Part shown: positions 11,170 to 22,862 of the stretch, piece by piece
Layout: each line of letters starts with the position of its first letter
Numbering within the stretch: position 1 is the first letter of the stretch
Source: Nematostella vectensis
Lineage: Eukaryota > Cnidaria > Anthozoa > Actiniaria > Edwardsiidae
Direction: 5' to 3'
Assembly: GCF_932526225.1 (NCBI RefSeq)
Contig: NC_064041.1
Coordinates: forward strand, 13,391,451 to 13,455,450
DNA length: 64,000 bases
Notes under the pieces: generated by a model
Seen by the model: the letters and a program-made list of their open reading frames with translations, nothing else
Databases searched by the model: none
What the model was told of the DNA's origin: nothing
Translations under genes and position numbers: made by a program

Positions 11170-13975
11170 TTAAATGTCCAATCTGTCTGGGGCCCTAACT
11201 GGTCTCCCAGATCTTGTGGTGTATCCAGCAGCTGTTGGACCAATCGCATGGGTTGCGGCATCCGGAATGTTGCGCGGTGTGGAAACATCAGACGGTGGTG
11301 CAGGAAGACTTTCATCTGACGCGGAGTGGCGATGAGGCCGCAACTGAGACCTTGTGCGGCGATACACTCCTTCAGTTTCCTGGTTACGCACTATGTACGA
11401 GCGCGGCTCTTTAGCAGGCTTGACTACTGTAACCTCTTGCCATGTCTTTGAGTGGTGGTCAAACATACGTACAGGCTGTCCAGGTTCAAATGGTGTCAGA
11501 CTTGGTCCTGCAGTGCGGTTGTAATTTTGTTCCTGGGTTGTCTGGCGCATGTAGAGGTTTTCCTTAACATCGCTCCCATCTCAGGTGAGGGATGCCCTCT
11601 GTGCCATTGGAAGTGTTGTTCTGAACTTCCGGTTTTTCAGCAACTCTGCTGGGGATTTCAGGTTATGGTCAACAGGTGTTGTCCGGTAGGACAGTAGACG
11701 TGCTCGCAGAAGGCACTTTTCCTGGCCCAGATGTCCCTTCAGTAGGGTATCCAAGATCTCGGGTCTCAGGGTAGGCAGTATGACAATCCTCTCTCCCTTA
11801 AGGACAAGGCCATCTTCGATTGTCAATTCTTCTCTGAAATTCCAGTAATCATAAAGCATACTGGGACACTTTTCTCTATACTCTGGCCATCCTTTGTAGA
11901 TGGTGTCTCTGAGTTGACTTAGAGTTGGGTCACTAGTGGTCAGGTCTCTGATTTGCTGCAGTTTTGCTGGTGAGGCTGGCAGTGTGTCGGTCACCTGATG
12001 GATACTTAACTGGGGTAGCTGTCCCTTGGGTGGTGCCGGTTAAGGTGATGGTCTGGATAATGCATCAGCAATTGGGACATCAGACTCTTTAACATACTTG
12101 ACGGTGACGTCATACTTGAGTGCCCTCAATACGAACCTCTGTAAGCAAGCGGGACATGAGGTTAGTTTCTTTTTGAAAATGTACTCAAGGGGTTTATGGT
12201 CAGAGTTAACAATACATTGCTTTCCGTAAATAAAGTAGTGGAACATCCCTAGTCCCCATACTACCCCGAGGGCTTCGCGCTATATATTACTATAGTTCTG
12301 CTCAGTCTCTTTGAGTGCCTTGGATGCGTAGCACACAGGTTGTCCATCTTGTAGGAGGACAGCGCCGATGCCTTTCAGAGATGCATCTGTCTGTATGACC
12401 GTCTCTTCCTTAGGGTCGAAATATCGAAGTACTCCTAGGGATGATATCTCTTCCATCACATTCCTGAATGCTTCATCATGTTCGGGTCCCCATAAGAATA
12501 CACTTTCCTTCTTCGTGAGCTCGCGTAAGGGTGCTGTCAAGGTGGCGAGTTGCCCTGAATACCTGGTAAAGGGAGTTTGCTAAGCCTAAGAAGCTCTGAA
12601 GGTTCTTAGTGTCCTTGGGTGCTTCCATGTCTAGGATCGCAGACACCTTCTTGTTGTCTGGGCGGACCCCTTCCGAAGCATTTGAACTGAAGCTTTACAG
12701 CATTGAACACAATCCCTTTCTCTTGGGCTCTCACCATGAGGTTTGTCAAGTTTTGGTCATCCTCTTCTTCAGTGGCCCCATACACGAATATGTCATCGGC
12801 AATGCCAGCACGCCATTCAGGCCTTCAAGGGCTGAATCGTGTTGTCGTTGGAAGATATTTTGTTATACTACTTGCCCAAATGGGAGTCTGGAAAACTTGA
12901 ACCTTCCAAATGTTGTGAGGTATGTGCTTTCTCCGTCCAGGGAGACATGCCAGTATCCTTTCTTTGCATCTATTAAGATGAATACTTGGCATCGCTTAAT
13001 TGTGTCACAACTTCATCGAATGTCTTAGTAAAGTGGTGTTCTCTCTTGATCCATTAGGTTAGATCCCGGGGGTCCAGTCAGACTCGGATCTTTGTAATAT
13101 CCCCCTTGTCATTGATTGTCTCTGACAAAACAATGCTGCTCACCCAGTCTGTGGGTGTGTCAACTGGTTGTATAATACCTGCTTCGAGCATCTTATCAAT
13201 TTCTAGCTTATACAACTCACGGAGGTGGACTGGTACCGACCTGGGTGGGTGGATGACAGGTTTCGCACCTTCCTCTAAGGTGATGTGGTATGGATTCATT
13301 TTAAATGCTCCCAGTCCCTCAAAGCGATCTTTATAGTTGTTCACTAAATTCTCCTTAGTTAGTGCGGTGTGCATGTTGTCATGGTGACTATGGGATTGGG
13401 CCTTGGGCACTTGGTTGAGGTTAAGGTTGTACTTCACTAGCTCTAGCTCATCACATGTCTTGCAGCCAATAATTGCAGGACCTGATACTTCGGTAACATT
13501 GAATGTTATTTCCTTGACTTGGCCCTTGTGGTGTACATACAACTGACACTTTTCAAGATTTGGGATTTCATGTCCACCATAGGAGGTGATTTTGCGGTTA
13601 GGTTTCTCCAGTTTTCTTTCTTTCTTAGGGAAAAGGTACTCAAAGTCCTTCTTTGGGATGACATTGAGTTCAGCACCAGTGTACAATATTGGTTGTATGC
13701 TTGTGGTATGGTTTAGAAGTAAACTGTAATTCAGTTGTTACATGATTACGGTTTTCACTTAGCTGAAAAATGCTTTCAATACCGCTTGGGCTGTTTTCAT
13801 TAGCACTTGTTTCAGCCAATAGAGTTTCAAAGAAAACTCTTTCATTACAATTTTCATCATCAAGTGAGTCAATGGATTTCTTTGTTTTGAAACACGTGTT
13901 GAAAATGTCAATTTTTGTGGCAGGTATAGCATTTTGAATCGATAGCTGATTCCAGGATATTCTAGGATATCTCAA
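11170..13975 (-). pseudogene. Ty3/gypsy pol remnants (protease, RT, RNase H, truncated integrase)
   Basis: Read on the minus strand from 13975 downward, five or more broken frames carry recognisable pol pieces in order. These are a protease active-site region near 13680 in which the catalytic aspartate position is Tyr; the RT start (13078-13686, VPVHLRE and TDWVSSIV motifs); a fragment with IADD in place of the usual YADD at about 12783-12808; an RNase H TDAS motif (12280-12540); a DHKPL/ADALSRP tail (12040-12246); and an integrase piece (11581-11994). The integrase zinc-finger end joins directly to a C-terminal motif near 11700, so the catalytic core is absent. A last frame (11170-11550) has the integrase tail. 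The many frame breaks show an old, inactive copy. Confidence 0.85.
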
Positions 13976-14289
13976 AAGGCATAGACTTACTTTAAACAGG
14001 ATTTTCTACGATATTCTGGAATATCCAATTGGATATAATGCGATTTTTTGGAATATGCATTAATGTGACAGGGAATGCATAGATGCGTTGTTCCTTTTGC
14101 GATAAAGAACGATATTCTTTGACAATATTGGATTTTCTTTGATTTTAGTGAATGCATAATCGGATATTATTAGATTTTTCGGAATTGAAGGAAATTGAGG
14201 TTATTGTTATTGATATATTGTCATTTTGCAGAATATTATACGCTTTCCTTGGATATGCAAGGTATGCAAATAGTCGTGCAAGTCTTGCA

Positions 14290-14372
14290 CGACTCTTGGA
14301 ATAAACCTTGTTTTAGTTCATGAAATTCGACATGGCTGTCAGAAGCGGGATATTCTAGAAGTCACAGACTAC
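14290..14372 (+). repeat. inverted LTR end with primer-binding-site-like segment
   Basis: About 42 bases at 14290-14332 are the reverse complement of the start of the LTR at 10100-10143, and end in ATTCGACA. They are followed at once by TGGCTGTCAGAAGCGGGA, which looks like a tRNA primer binding site directly after an LTR. This orientation is opposite to that of the pol remnants, so a local inversion or a second recombined element is implied. Confidence 0.5.
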
Positions 14373-14432
14373 ACAAGTCTTGAGTCTTACTATTGACAAG
14401 CACATGTTATATGAATAAATTAGCACAATGAA

Positions 14433-16066
14433 TCATGTTAATATACATTAGGGTGGGAGGGAGGGAAGAAAATAATATAACAATATTGTAACTGACCCGA
14501 ATCCAAGCGTGCTCGCGGAACGTGAACTAGAGTTATAACCTTACGCAACTAAATAACATGATAGTAATCCGATCAGACCCTGGAGCGTCATCCAAAGGGT
14601 GGGAATTGACTGTACGAAAATTATCAAACGGATCATCATCCGATGAACAACCTGGAACCGGAACTTCATCCAAAACGCCAGGAGTTAAACATGCGAAAAA
14701 CAACGGGAAACTTGAGCCTCATCCAAAATATTCTGCGACGGTGGAATGCTGAGAGTCATACGGCAGGTTTTCCCGAACTACCACTACCCGCACCACCACC
14801 ACTCGGAGGGGAACTTTTTGAAGACAAAAGTAAAGGACAAACCGATGAAGATTCCGGATGCGTATGCTGTAATTGAGACTGAAGCCAACAACGTGCACAA
14901 ATATGATGGACGAACTTGCGTTGGTTGCCTTTAACAATTATTCAATGTGCTCCAGCGTGTTGACATTTGTCTCGCTGATATGCACTACAAATATAGAGAT
15001 TGCGATGGCGATACCAAATCGTGCGATGTCGAGGGAGGGTTCGATGCTGTTTGCAAGACACGCAATCCCAAATGATGGATGGAATCGCCTCATTGCAAAC
15101 GCCCGCATTCAATCTTATAGAGAACGGCTGCGTGTAAGGCCCGAACAGATGACCAATGATACAACGGATCGAGGTAAATCAGAGAATTCAAGTGTTCAAT
15201 GCGAGCACTGCGCTCTCCAGCAGGCAAGGAGGACAGACCTGAAATTGCAGCGTAACCCGCGACAAATTCCGGCATAGAGAGTTCGTCGTATGTTAAAGAC
15301 TTGGAAACATATGCCATACTTAAGTGACTATGCGGCTACAACTGCGGGGAAAGGACCTCGCTGGTGAGTTTGGCCGACTTTACCGAACGAGGCTCACCTC
15401 GTACGCGATGGGGGCGGGTCGCACCATCATCCTCCGAAGCGGACGAGTCTTCCTCTGGACCCCCGAAAAAACTTTAGAGTTGAGCGTCAACTTGGCCACG
15501 GAGACCAGGCAAGGCTTGGAGATCACGAGCCGTTACCCGTAGGCCCGCCACGCCGGCTGTTCTTGCTCCCCTCGTGGCCGCAGGAGCCGCCGATATATCT
15601 TGGAGAGCCGATCTCTCCAGTGTAAGATTTTCCAGTTCTGCCTGTTAATTGCGAATTTCAGATTCTTCAAGCCGACAGTCGCTTTCTTGCCTAGCCAATT
15701 CCACGGATCCTCCTTAAATCTTGTAACCGCGAGGAAGATCGAGCGGTAGGGCTGGTATTAAGACCATCAGCTCCAGCACAAGACATAGAATTCGGTTTTT
15801 TAGTTGGCGAAACAGCAACCACTTCACGCAACTCATGATCATCCTGGCCATCGTCGCCCTCGTTTAATGCAGCATAATCTAGGCGCTTGCGACTTCGTAA
15901 ATTGTGAGACATCACGAGCGAAATAAGAAAATAATATAACAATCTTGTAACTGAAACGAATCGAAGCGCAACTAAATCTGAAAGTAATCCGATATCATAG
16001 CTATAATTAGAGAGGGATAGAATATCAAGGGCAATTAAATATTTTAAGCCCTGGCTCAAAATAACC
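14433..16066 (-). mobile_element. 1.6 kb element nested in the right LTR
   Basis: The LTR sequence breaks after 14432 and resumes at 16067, with CAATGAA on both sides (14426-14432 and 16067-16073), consistent with a 7-bp target duplication. The element has internal direct repeats near its two ends: 'gaaaataatataacaat' at about 14467 and again at about 15929, each continuing into similar sequence. It contains minus-strand coding remnants (15090-15912). The split direct repeats and the type of ORF suggest a deleted DIRS/Ngaro-like or other retroelement, but the class is not proven. Confidence 0.55.
15090..15912 (-). pseudogene. retroelement ORF1-like fragments
   Basis: On the minus strand a frame opens with MSHNLRSRKRLDY at 15912 and reads an acidic, low-complexity N-terminus. 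A second frame (15090-15317) contains SYDEL-like 'LTYDELSMPEFVAGY' and 'YHWSSVRALHAAVLYKIE'. I associate this pattern, by recollection of cnidarian elements, with a gag-like ORF1 of DIRS-type or related retroelements. The two pieces are in different frames with stops between, so the gene is broken. The host is the nested 1.6 kb element. Confidence 0.35.
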
Positions 16067-16643
16067 CAATGAAGAACTAGGGCGCGAAAGTCACACAATA
16101 TACATGCTGGTAATGTTACACTAACTAGTTTGAAGAGTTATAGTTATTTTGCCGGATGTGGGTAATACCCCCCTTCTCCCTTCCCCTTTCCCCCCTAGTC
16201 TGAATAATGTTAATGTTTATGAGATGCAGGGAGCCAAGTTCTTTTACATCACAGACAGCCCAAGTTCATTATAAGTAAATTGGGCTGGCTGTGTTCACAC
16301 CTCTGAGAAAACCCTAAACTGTTCTTGTCCGCTATTCTACTCTTGTTTAGTTGAGTAATAACGCACCGCATTTTGTTTTCTAGGTACAGCTGGTGATAGT
16401 CTCTTAATTCATAAAGGTCAATATTTCTCGACTCGAGATCGCGATAATGACGTGAACAGTGATGAATCTTGCGCAGTAAAGTATGAAGGTGCATGGTGGT
16501 TCGGAATATGCTTTGAAAGCCATCTGAACGGCCGTTACCACGTGACCCCATCTAACGATTATGAACATGGAATCATATGGTTCCGCTGGCTTGGTTATGG
16601 ATACTCACTCAAGAAATCAGAAATCAAAGTGCGGCCTTATTAG

Positions 16644-16881
16644 GAACTGACCATTTGATATCTGATGGGGAGGTAATTTTTTTTTTTCTTTTTCTTTCTT
16701 TTTTATTATTTATTTCGTAACCCGAGTGTCAGGCCTTCATTTTGTTCTATATGAAGTATCTCCCTCCAATTTTAGAAAAATAAAATCGCCTGATACTCGG
16801 GCTATCTGTTTCGAGGTTGGTCACTTGATCTTTTTTTTTCTTTCCTATGGCTTTAGGCGTTATTTTTTCTATAGATCAAGG
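16644..16881. other. 3' flank of unit B, proximal part
   Basis: This matches the DNA right after the stop codon of copies A, C and D, including the T-rich run and the 'gtaacccgagtgtcagg' block. It is cut at 16881 by the MULE-like element and resumes at 24403. Confidence 0.7.
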
Positions 16882-17250
16882 ACCAGTGTGATTCTGGTTC
16901 ATTATTCGCAGTTCCTTATTCTTCTGTTTCCTTATTCGCTCAGTTCCTTATTCAAATCCGGGGGGGGGGGGGGGTACTTACATGATACCTTTTAATTCGA
17001 GTTGAAACAGTATTTAGGCATTACAGTTTATTCAGAACAAGTCCAACAGCATTTTCGTCGGGTGAGTTTGGTTGCTTTACGTGCTTTGCTGCTAAACGGA
17101 GCTGTGAACATGAGACTCTATCTGCTACGAAAAGGTCAAATTACGCAATGCGTGCAATCGCTTTCACAAATAAATCTAGCAAAAGAGAGGAAATCTACCT
17201 TTCATCTAATAAATGTATTTGTATCTTGGGCTTTCTTTCCAAACGCATTA
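16882..17250 (+). repeat. outer terminal inverted arm, left
   Basis: The arm pairs with 24061-24402. It contains 'ttccttattcgcagttcc' segments, a G-run at about 16962-16974 and a stretch that forms short open frames without meaning. The left end has further sequence (to about 17390) that is also present in the relic at 288-775 but not in the right arm. Confidence 0.75.
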
Positions 17251-17419
17251 ATATATTTAGAGGAGAAATATTCACGCTTTACTTGACTACGTATGCGTGT
17301 AGAAGGAATTTGACCTTGCTACAAAACCACAATTTGCCAGATAGTGCTTGTTGTCAATTAACACCTTGGCTACTAGATAAGGCTCTGACAAAACAAATAG
17401 ATTAGTGCAGTGACACGAA

Positions 17420-17790
17420 TAGGGAACTGTTCCTTATTCAAGTTAGTTTTCGCGAATAAGGAAATGGAATCTCCCAACGTCCGATTTCGTTTTACGACTT
17501 ATCCGAATAAGGAATAGACTATGAAGAGGATTGTCAGTGTTTGCTTATCATTTCTCAATAAAGGAAATGAAATCTCATAACGCCCGATTTCGCTTAAACG
17601 GCTCCTTTCGAAAGAGTTCTCGAAAAAGGAAATGGTATTTCATAGCTCCCGATCTCGTTTTAACTACTTATCCGAATAAGGAATAGACTAAAAAGAGGGT
17701 AGTTTGTGTTTTATAAACATTCCTCGAATAAGGAAATGGTATTTCATAACGCCTGATTTCGTTAACTACTTATCCGAATAAGGAATAGAC
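17420..17790 (+). repeat. subterminal degenerate repeats of the MULE-like element
   Basis: Three to four degenerate copies of a block with 'gaataaggaaatgg', 'cataacgcc', 'gatttcgtt' and 'tatccgaataaggaatagact' follow one another. They sit between the outer and inner inverted arms on the left side only. Such blocks could be transposase-binding subterminal repeats; that is inference. Confidence 0.55.
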
Positions 17791-17792
17791 TA

Positions 17793-18039
17793 AAAATAGA
17801 ATATTTGACAGATTTTCTCAAATATAGCCTCGCATCCATCATTTTGCACGATCGTCAAACCGACAAATTGAGGCCTTAAAAGTCGCATCTGGTACATTGC
17901 TCTATCAAAAATGGTCATTTTTCCTGAAAAGACAGTCACTTACTTGCCTAGAATCTGAAATAAAATTTTGGGGATAATAAAATCCGGAGCGCTGGAGAGC
18001 GCCAAGAAGATACAACACTTCACAGGTTATTGACCTTTC
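17793..18039 (+). repeat. inner inverted arm, left
   Basis: About 247 bases are the inverse of 23502-23747 with few mismatches, from 'aaaatagaatatttgacag' to 'cacttcacaggt'. The sequences between outer and inner arms differ in length on the two sides (about 540 and 310 bases). Confidence 0.75.
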
Positions 18040-18219
18040 AAACAGCTGAATTGGCAGGGAAATTTGGCTTTTGCCGACGCTCCCACCTCGAAACAACGCT
18101 GAAAACAAATTTGAGGACCAATTAAATATGTGTGTTATCACTTGCATTCTTCGTTGTGCGAGATGATTTAGGCAAAACACGTATTTGAATGCGTATTTGA
18201 ATAGATTATAACTAGTCTT

Positions 18220-19080
18220 GCGTAATGTTTGTGTTCAAACAATTCGTAACATAGATCAAAACAACAAATTAAGTGGTATCGAATTTTCCTCACCTTAGCT
18301 TTGGAAAGTTCTTGATAGGCATCGTTTTTTACCAATGCTTGTTCCTCTACAAGCGCATAAAATCCCTTTTAACTCGCTTCGGCTTGCGATCTCGGAATGT
18401 TTTTCATGGTGCTTCCACGTGACCGGCAGCGCACACAGGAGTCCCAAAGTTTCTCAAACACAATGCAAAAAAAAGTGGGAAAACAGAAAGAGCAACTCAT
18501 CAAAAAATCTTATTTCTTATTTTGGAATAAAATAAAATAACTAATGTCCAACCGTAAGGATTGCTTGAAATTTTAAGCCATCGAAGTTATCGAATGATGG
18601 ATTTTATTTCAATGCGGAGCGGAAGTTACACATCTTGTGTGAAATTGAGAGTTTTTCATACCGGTACCAGGTACGTTCTATGAGTGTTTATACACTGGTT
18701 TCTTCTTGCTGTCCGTTTTGCACAGTTTTAGTGAGAATATGGCTTTTTGCTCATACCCTCAGTTCGTAGGCGGGGAGTGTTGCGCTAGTCAAGACAACCC
18801 TGGTATAGTGCGGTGCCTAAAAATCACAAACTGCACACAAGACATCAAGAAGCATCTCCGTTCCTTAGGGGGAGAGATTTACCAAAGCTGGTTCTGGCCG
18901 GTGCAGGTAAAACATTTTCAACATTGACGCACTATGAATAACCACTTTTTTAAAACCTACAGTTTGATTTGCTGTTCAGGTAATGTCTGTGTCCAAACAA
19001 TTCGTGGCATTCAGCTTGGGAAAGCACTTGGTAGGCATCGTTTTTTTTATCAATGTCCGTTATCCTCTACGAAGACCTAA
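18220..19080 (+). repeat. direct repeat pair flanking an exon-like frame
   Basis: The block at about 18220-18355 ('caaacaattcgtaacat', 'ggcatcgttttttaccaatg', 'cctctacaagcg') recurs diverged at about 18979-19080 ('caaacaattcgtggcatt', 'ggcatcgttttttttatcaatg', 'cctctacgaag'). The segment in between holds the candidate exon 18739-18906. Confidence 0.5.
18739..18906 (+). other. candidate exon inside the MULE-like element, unrecognised
   Basis: An ATG at 18739 opens a 56-codon frame ending exactly at a good splice donor (GTGCAG|GTAAAA). The peptide begins MAFCSYPQFVGGECC and is rich in cysteine and charged residues, unlike the surrounding AT-rich DNA. I do not recognise the family. It could be a captured host exon (Pack-MULE style), a relic of an element protein, or chance. 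No partner exons were found. Confidence 0.25.
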
Positions 19081-20089
19081 CTCAACTACGGTTGATTATT
19101 GTTGACATGTGACATGCCACAGAAAAACCATAGCGGTTTTATTTACCAGGGTGGATAGGACAATTAGGACACATTGATACTAACAAATTTAATTCAGGTT
19201 GGGTAGACACAATTTATAATATTGTTTAGTCATTGCTGTGAAATTGTATCCGAAGTATCCGAAATATATTAACAAAAACTGATAGCAAGGAATTTTCTAA
19301 AAACGGACACAAAATATCCAGTGCGGAGCATTACCATTTTTGGTTATATTTGATAAACAATCTGATTAACCAATCAGAGACGAGTATTACTATGCCCAGT
19401 CTCACGCGGACACGCCTCAACTCAGAGTGGGAAAACAAAATGGCGGTTCCGTTGAATCGGGAAAATCATGTTGAACGCCGCTTTTTAACTCTCTGCTAGC
19501 AGTGATTTCTTCTTATCTGTTTAAGCAGGGATTTCACCGACTCAATGCGTCATATATACCCTATTTGTGTTGTTTCTCATCGGCAACAGACCTCATTTGC
19601 AGGGTTATTTTTACGACTTCACCGAATCGTACTGTAATGAACGCGGAAGGGTAAGCCACTGCTAGCAGGCTATAACATTGATCACCAATTATCTAGTTGT
19701 ACGTTTCATCAAGTCATACAAATGCACAAAATTTCCCTGGATTTATCTTGCTTTCGCACTCGGAATGAAGACAATCCAAGAAAAAGTTTAGCTGGGATAT
19801 TGAAACTAAAATGAATCTTATACAGAATGGCAGCGAGTCTCATTAAAAAAAATGAAGCTAAATCGTATACAGATTGGCCGCGAGTCACTGTTTATTGTAT
19901 GCAATTTAAAGACACTACATGAAAGTACTGTTTAAATGTTTATATTTGATCCTGGAATAAATAGATTTGCTATGATCAGTAAATCTCAGTGATGGCAGTC
20001 ATTATTCATAGCTGCATTACTTTGCTATTACTCGTTGTAAAAAAAAAGTCCTTACCACAAATGCTCACATTATGGCTTTTTTTATAAAT

Positions 20090-21620
20090 GGATTCTAGAG
20101 GGGCACTTGTTTGAGGGGCTATGTAATGTGCTTATTCAATGAGAGGTGTATGTATACCTCAGTGTCAGAACCATCCCCAAAGGACTTCATTGTATCCAGC
20201 TCTGTTTTCATCATGATTCATTTTATTAAAAAAAGGAAGTTTTGTGACACAAATCGTGCTTAATACACAGGTTCTAACACCAAGTTAGAGCCATTGAGGG
20301 TGTATTTCATTGTGTGTGCAGACAAATGGAAAAAGGCATAAAGTGTAAACTAGGGTGAGGAAAAGGCATGGTAAGGGCAAAGGGGTGGTGACAAAGGGTA
20401 TGTCTAATTGGGGGTGCTGACACAGGTTGTGAAGATGAAGTAAACTTGTACCATGTTTCATTACTAGGCTTGGAGATAATAGGAGAATGGGAGTATAGTC
20501 ATACCCTGGGTACCAGAGGCTCCAAGCTTCACTAGAGCAGATATCATATGGAAAATATCTATTCATATTTGGTGATACTTCAGGCTTGTTTTTTTTTTTC
20601 TCGCCAGTCTATTATATGCGCAAAGAGTCTTTTTTTTTATAAAAAGGGAATTAAATTAATTTGATTTGATAGGCAAGTCTGAGTGTTGAAGCTCCCCTTT
20701 AAAACTATAGTGATATTAGGAATTTATATGTTTGGGGTATATAGGTTTGAGTAATTGTTTGGGAGGTAAGTTTCTATACTTGGTATATTTTATTTATAGA
20801 ACTCAGGTTTGGGTATTTTTTTTTTGGGGGGGGGCTAATTTGACAAAAAGTCCTTATCGCAAATGCTTATTTTAGCATATTATGCCCTTCTTTTTACCCC
20901 TCTTGTACCAGGTTTGATTACTAGGCCTTGGAGATTCTAGGAGTATGATTGTGCAGTCATAGATATCATACTGTATGGAAAATAAATATTTATATTTGGT
21001 GATACTTCAGGAGCATTTTTTATCTCAGTGCCTATTGCACAGAGTTTGTTTGTTGTCTTTTTTATAAAAAATGAAATAAAATTGATTTTATTTAATAAGC
21101 AAATCTGAGAGTTGAAGCTCCCTTATAGCAAGATTTTGTATGCTTGGGCTATAGAATTTAGGTTTGGTTATTTATTTGGGAGGTAAGTTTCTATGCTTGG
21201 TATATTTTATGTATAGAACTCAGGTTTGGGTATTTTTGAGGATGAGTAGGGGGGGCTAATTTATCAAAAAGTTCTTATCACAAATGCTTATTTTAACATA
21301 TTATGCCCCTCTAGCATTAGATTTTAAAGGGGGCACTGGTTTGAGTGGCTATGTAATGCGCTTACTCAATGAGGGCTATTTTATGGTGTGTGCAGACAAA
21401 TAGGAAAAGGCATAGAGTGTAAAATTAAAGGTTGAGAAATGCATGGTAAGGGGAGTGAGGTTGTGATGACTGAGGGCATGTCACATGTGATGTGCTCACA
21501 CAAGGTGCGAAGACAAGAAAGTAAAATTGTACCGGGTTTTATGACTAGGGCCTTGGAGGTGAGGAGGATAGAGTTTTTTTTATAAAAGGGAATAAAAATA
21601 AATTAAATTTGATAAGCAAA
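20090..21620. repeat. imperfect long direct repeats in the element interior
   Basis: Blocks near 20090-20160, 20313-20360 and 20470-20540 recur near 21310-21375, 21397-21430 and 21540-21580. A block near 20690-20900 recurs near 21110-21310 ('gagttgaagctccc', 'gaggtaagtttctat', 'cttggtatattttat', 'gaactcaggtttgggtattttt'). The interior therefore grew by duplication of about 0.4-1.2 kb pieces. No coding is seen. Confidence 0.5.
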
Positions 21621-22617
21621 TTTTCCTTCTAAAACTTTTTTACGGGACTGGCAAGTTTCAAGCTTTTGTATGTTTTACGAATAGAACTCAGATTTGAGTT
21701 ACTTTTTTGGGGGGAAGGGGGGGGGGGGCTATCTATTCTTGGTGGAGTTTTGGGTATAGAGTTCAGATGCAGGTATATTCTTAGGGGTGGCGCGTTTCCA
21801 TTCTTCTGGGGGCATAAAATGTTCGTATCTGTCGGAACCAACAGTCATGTTTACAGCTAGAGTGCCCCCCCCCCCCATGTTGTTGTGGTGGTCGCAGGGC
21901 AAGACATTTAGCTAAAGAATGATAAGAAGCGAACCCCCGAGAGACAAGGAAAGGGTAAAATGCTTTTCGGCTAAATGTTGACACAAATTTTCATACCTAT
22001 TCTTCGGTGATTTTTCCCTGTTGTATAGACGTTGGGCCTTGACTCGCACTTTCGTCCTCACAATTCAACCTCCGCTCTTCTCAACTTTCACCATACCCTG
22101 TGGGCACTCGTTTCGGCTTGTGGTGAAAATTGTTTTAGTATGCCATGATCCTCATTTATCCTAGCTTAGTCCTGTCAAGGTCCTAAGCCGTAGAATTTGG
22201 TCCATCACCTCATATTTCTTTTTTTCTAAACGTAAACATTACGAAGAGAGTTCGATTTTACGGCAGTCTCCAATAAAAGCGCTCAATTTGAAAAGGTTTC
22301 CCAAACGATATTTTACTTTCGAGCACAGGAACTTATCAATCAAATATCAAACTTGGTATAGAGCAGGATATTTTGCTGTTTTGGTCGATTTTTGCGATGC
22401 GACGTCTCGCTAACAAAACAAATTCAAGTTTCAAACTCCGCGCGGCCATTTTGAATATTTGCATAATAAGTAGGTAAATCGATATAACCAAAAATAGTAA
22501 TGTACGGCACTGATATCACAATAGTTTGAAAGCCCCAAAAATTAATGTACATGTCACAGAGGAAATCATTCTGTACAGTACACAATCAGATCTACATGGA
22601 AGAATCTAGCGCTCTAT

Positions 22618-22862
22618 GGGGGGATCTGGCTTTTGTGCTGTCCACGGGGTATCTGGCTCTGGCGCTTCCCACTGTGATATCTGGCTTTAGCTCTGTCGAT
22701 AAGGAAATCTGGTTTTGGCACTGTCCACGGGGGGATCTTGCTCTGGCGCTGTCCACGGGGGTTTCTTGCTCTGGCGCTGTCCACGTGGGGATTTGGCTCT
22801 GGTGCTGTCCACGGGGGGATCTTGCTGTGGCGCTGCCCACGGCGCGATCATTTTTTAAAACG
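22618..22862 (+). repeat. 28-bp minisatellite
   Basis: About eight degenerate copies of a unit like 'ggggatctggctctggcgctgtccac'. The open frames on both strands here (22545-22942) are created by the repeat and are not called as genes. Confidence 0.75.

Larger units (their letters stand above)
10100..16120 (-). mobile_element. degenerate Ty3/gypsy-type LTR retrotransposon in intron 2 of copy B
   Basis: The element is bounded by TG...CA ends and the 5-bp duplication CTAAC (10095-10099 and 16121-16125). The same intron position is uninterrupted in copy D near 45260. The left LTR is complete (10100-10255). Read on the minus strand it is preceded by an AAAGAGGGGGA polypurine tract (plus-strand 10256-10267), the expected position for a minus-strand element. 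The right LTR is split by a nested 1.6 kb insertion and partly rearranged. The interior carries broken pol remnants at 11170-13975; the stretch 10256-11169 shows no coding. The element is clearly dead. Confidence 0.85.
8527..16643 (+). pseudogene. fibrinogen-related protein, copy B (exon 1 frameshift; 6 kb insertion in intron 2)
   Basis: The exons are 8527-8876, 9238-9622 and 16384-16643. Exon 1 has the same signal peptide and PAN/apple region as the other copies, but one base is missing after GGSCT, so the frame stops at TGA 8734-8736; the remaining PAN residues continue in the shifted frame to the donor at 8877. Exons 2 and 3 are open, in phase with each other, and keep the fibrinogen motifs [12 protein letters not shown] and C...GAWWF..C, ending at TAG 16641-16643. 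The cysteine after SEH in copies A and C is Phe here. Intron 2 is about 6.8 kb because a Ty3-type retroelement landed in it, against about 0.7 kb in the sister copies. A PAN-truncated product or complete loss of function is likely. Confidence 0.8.
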
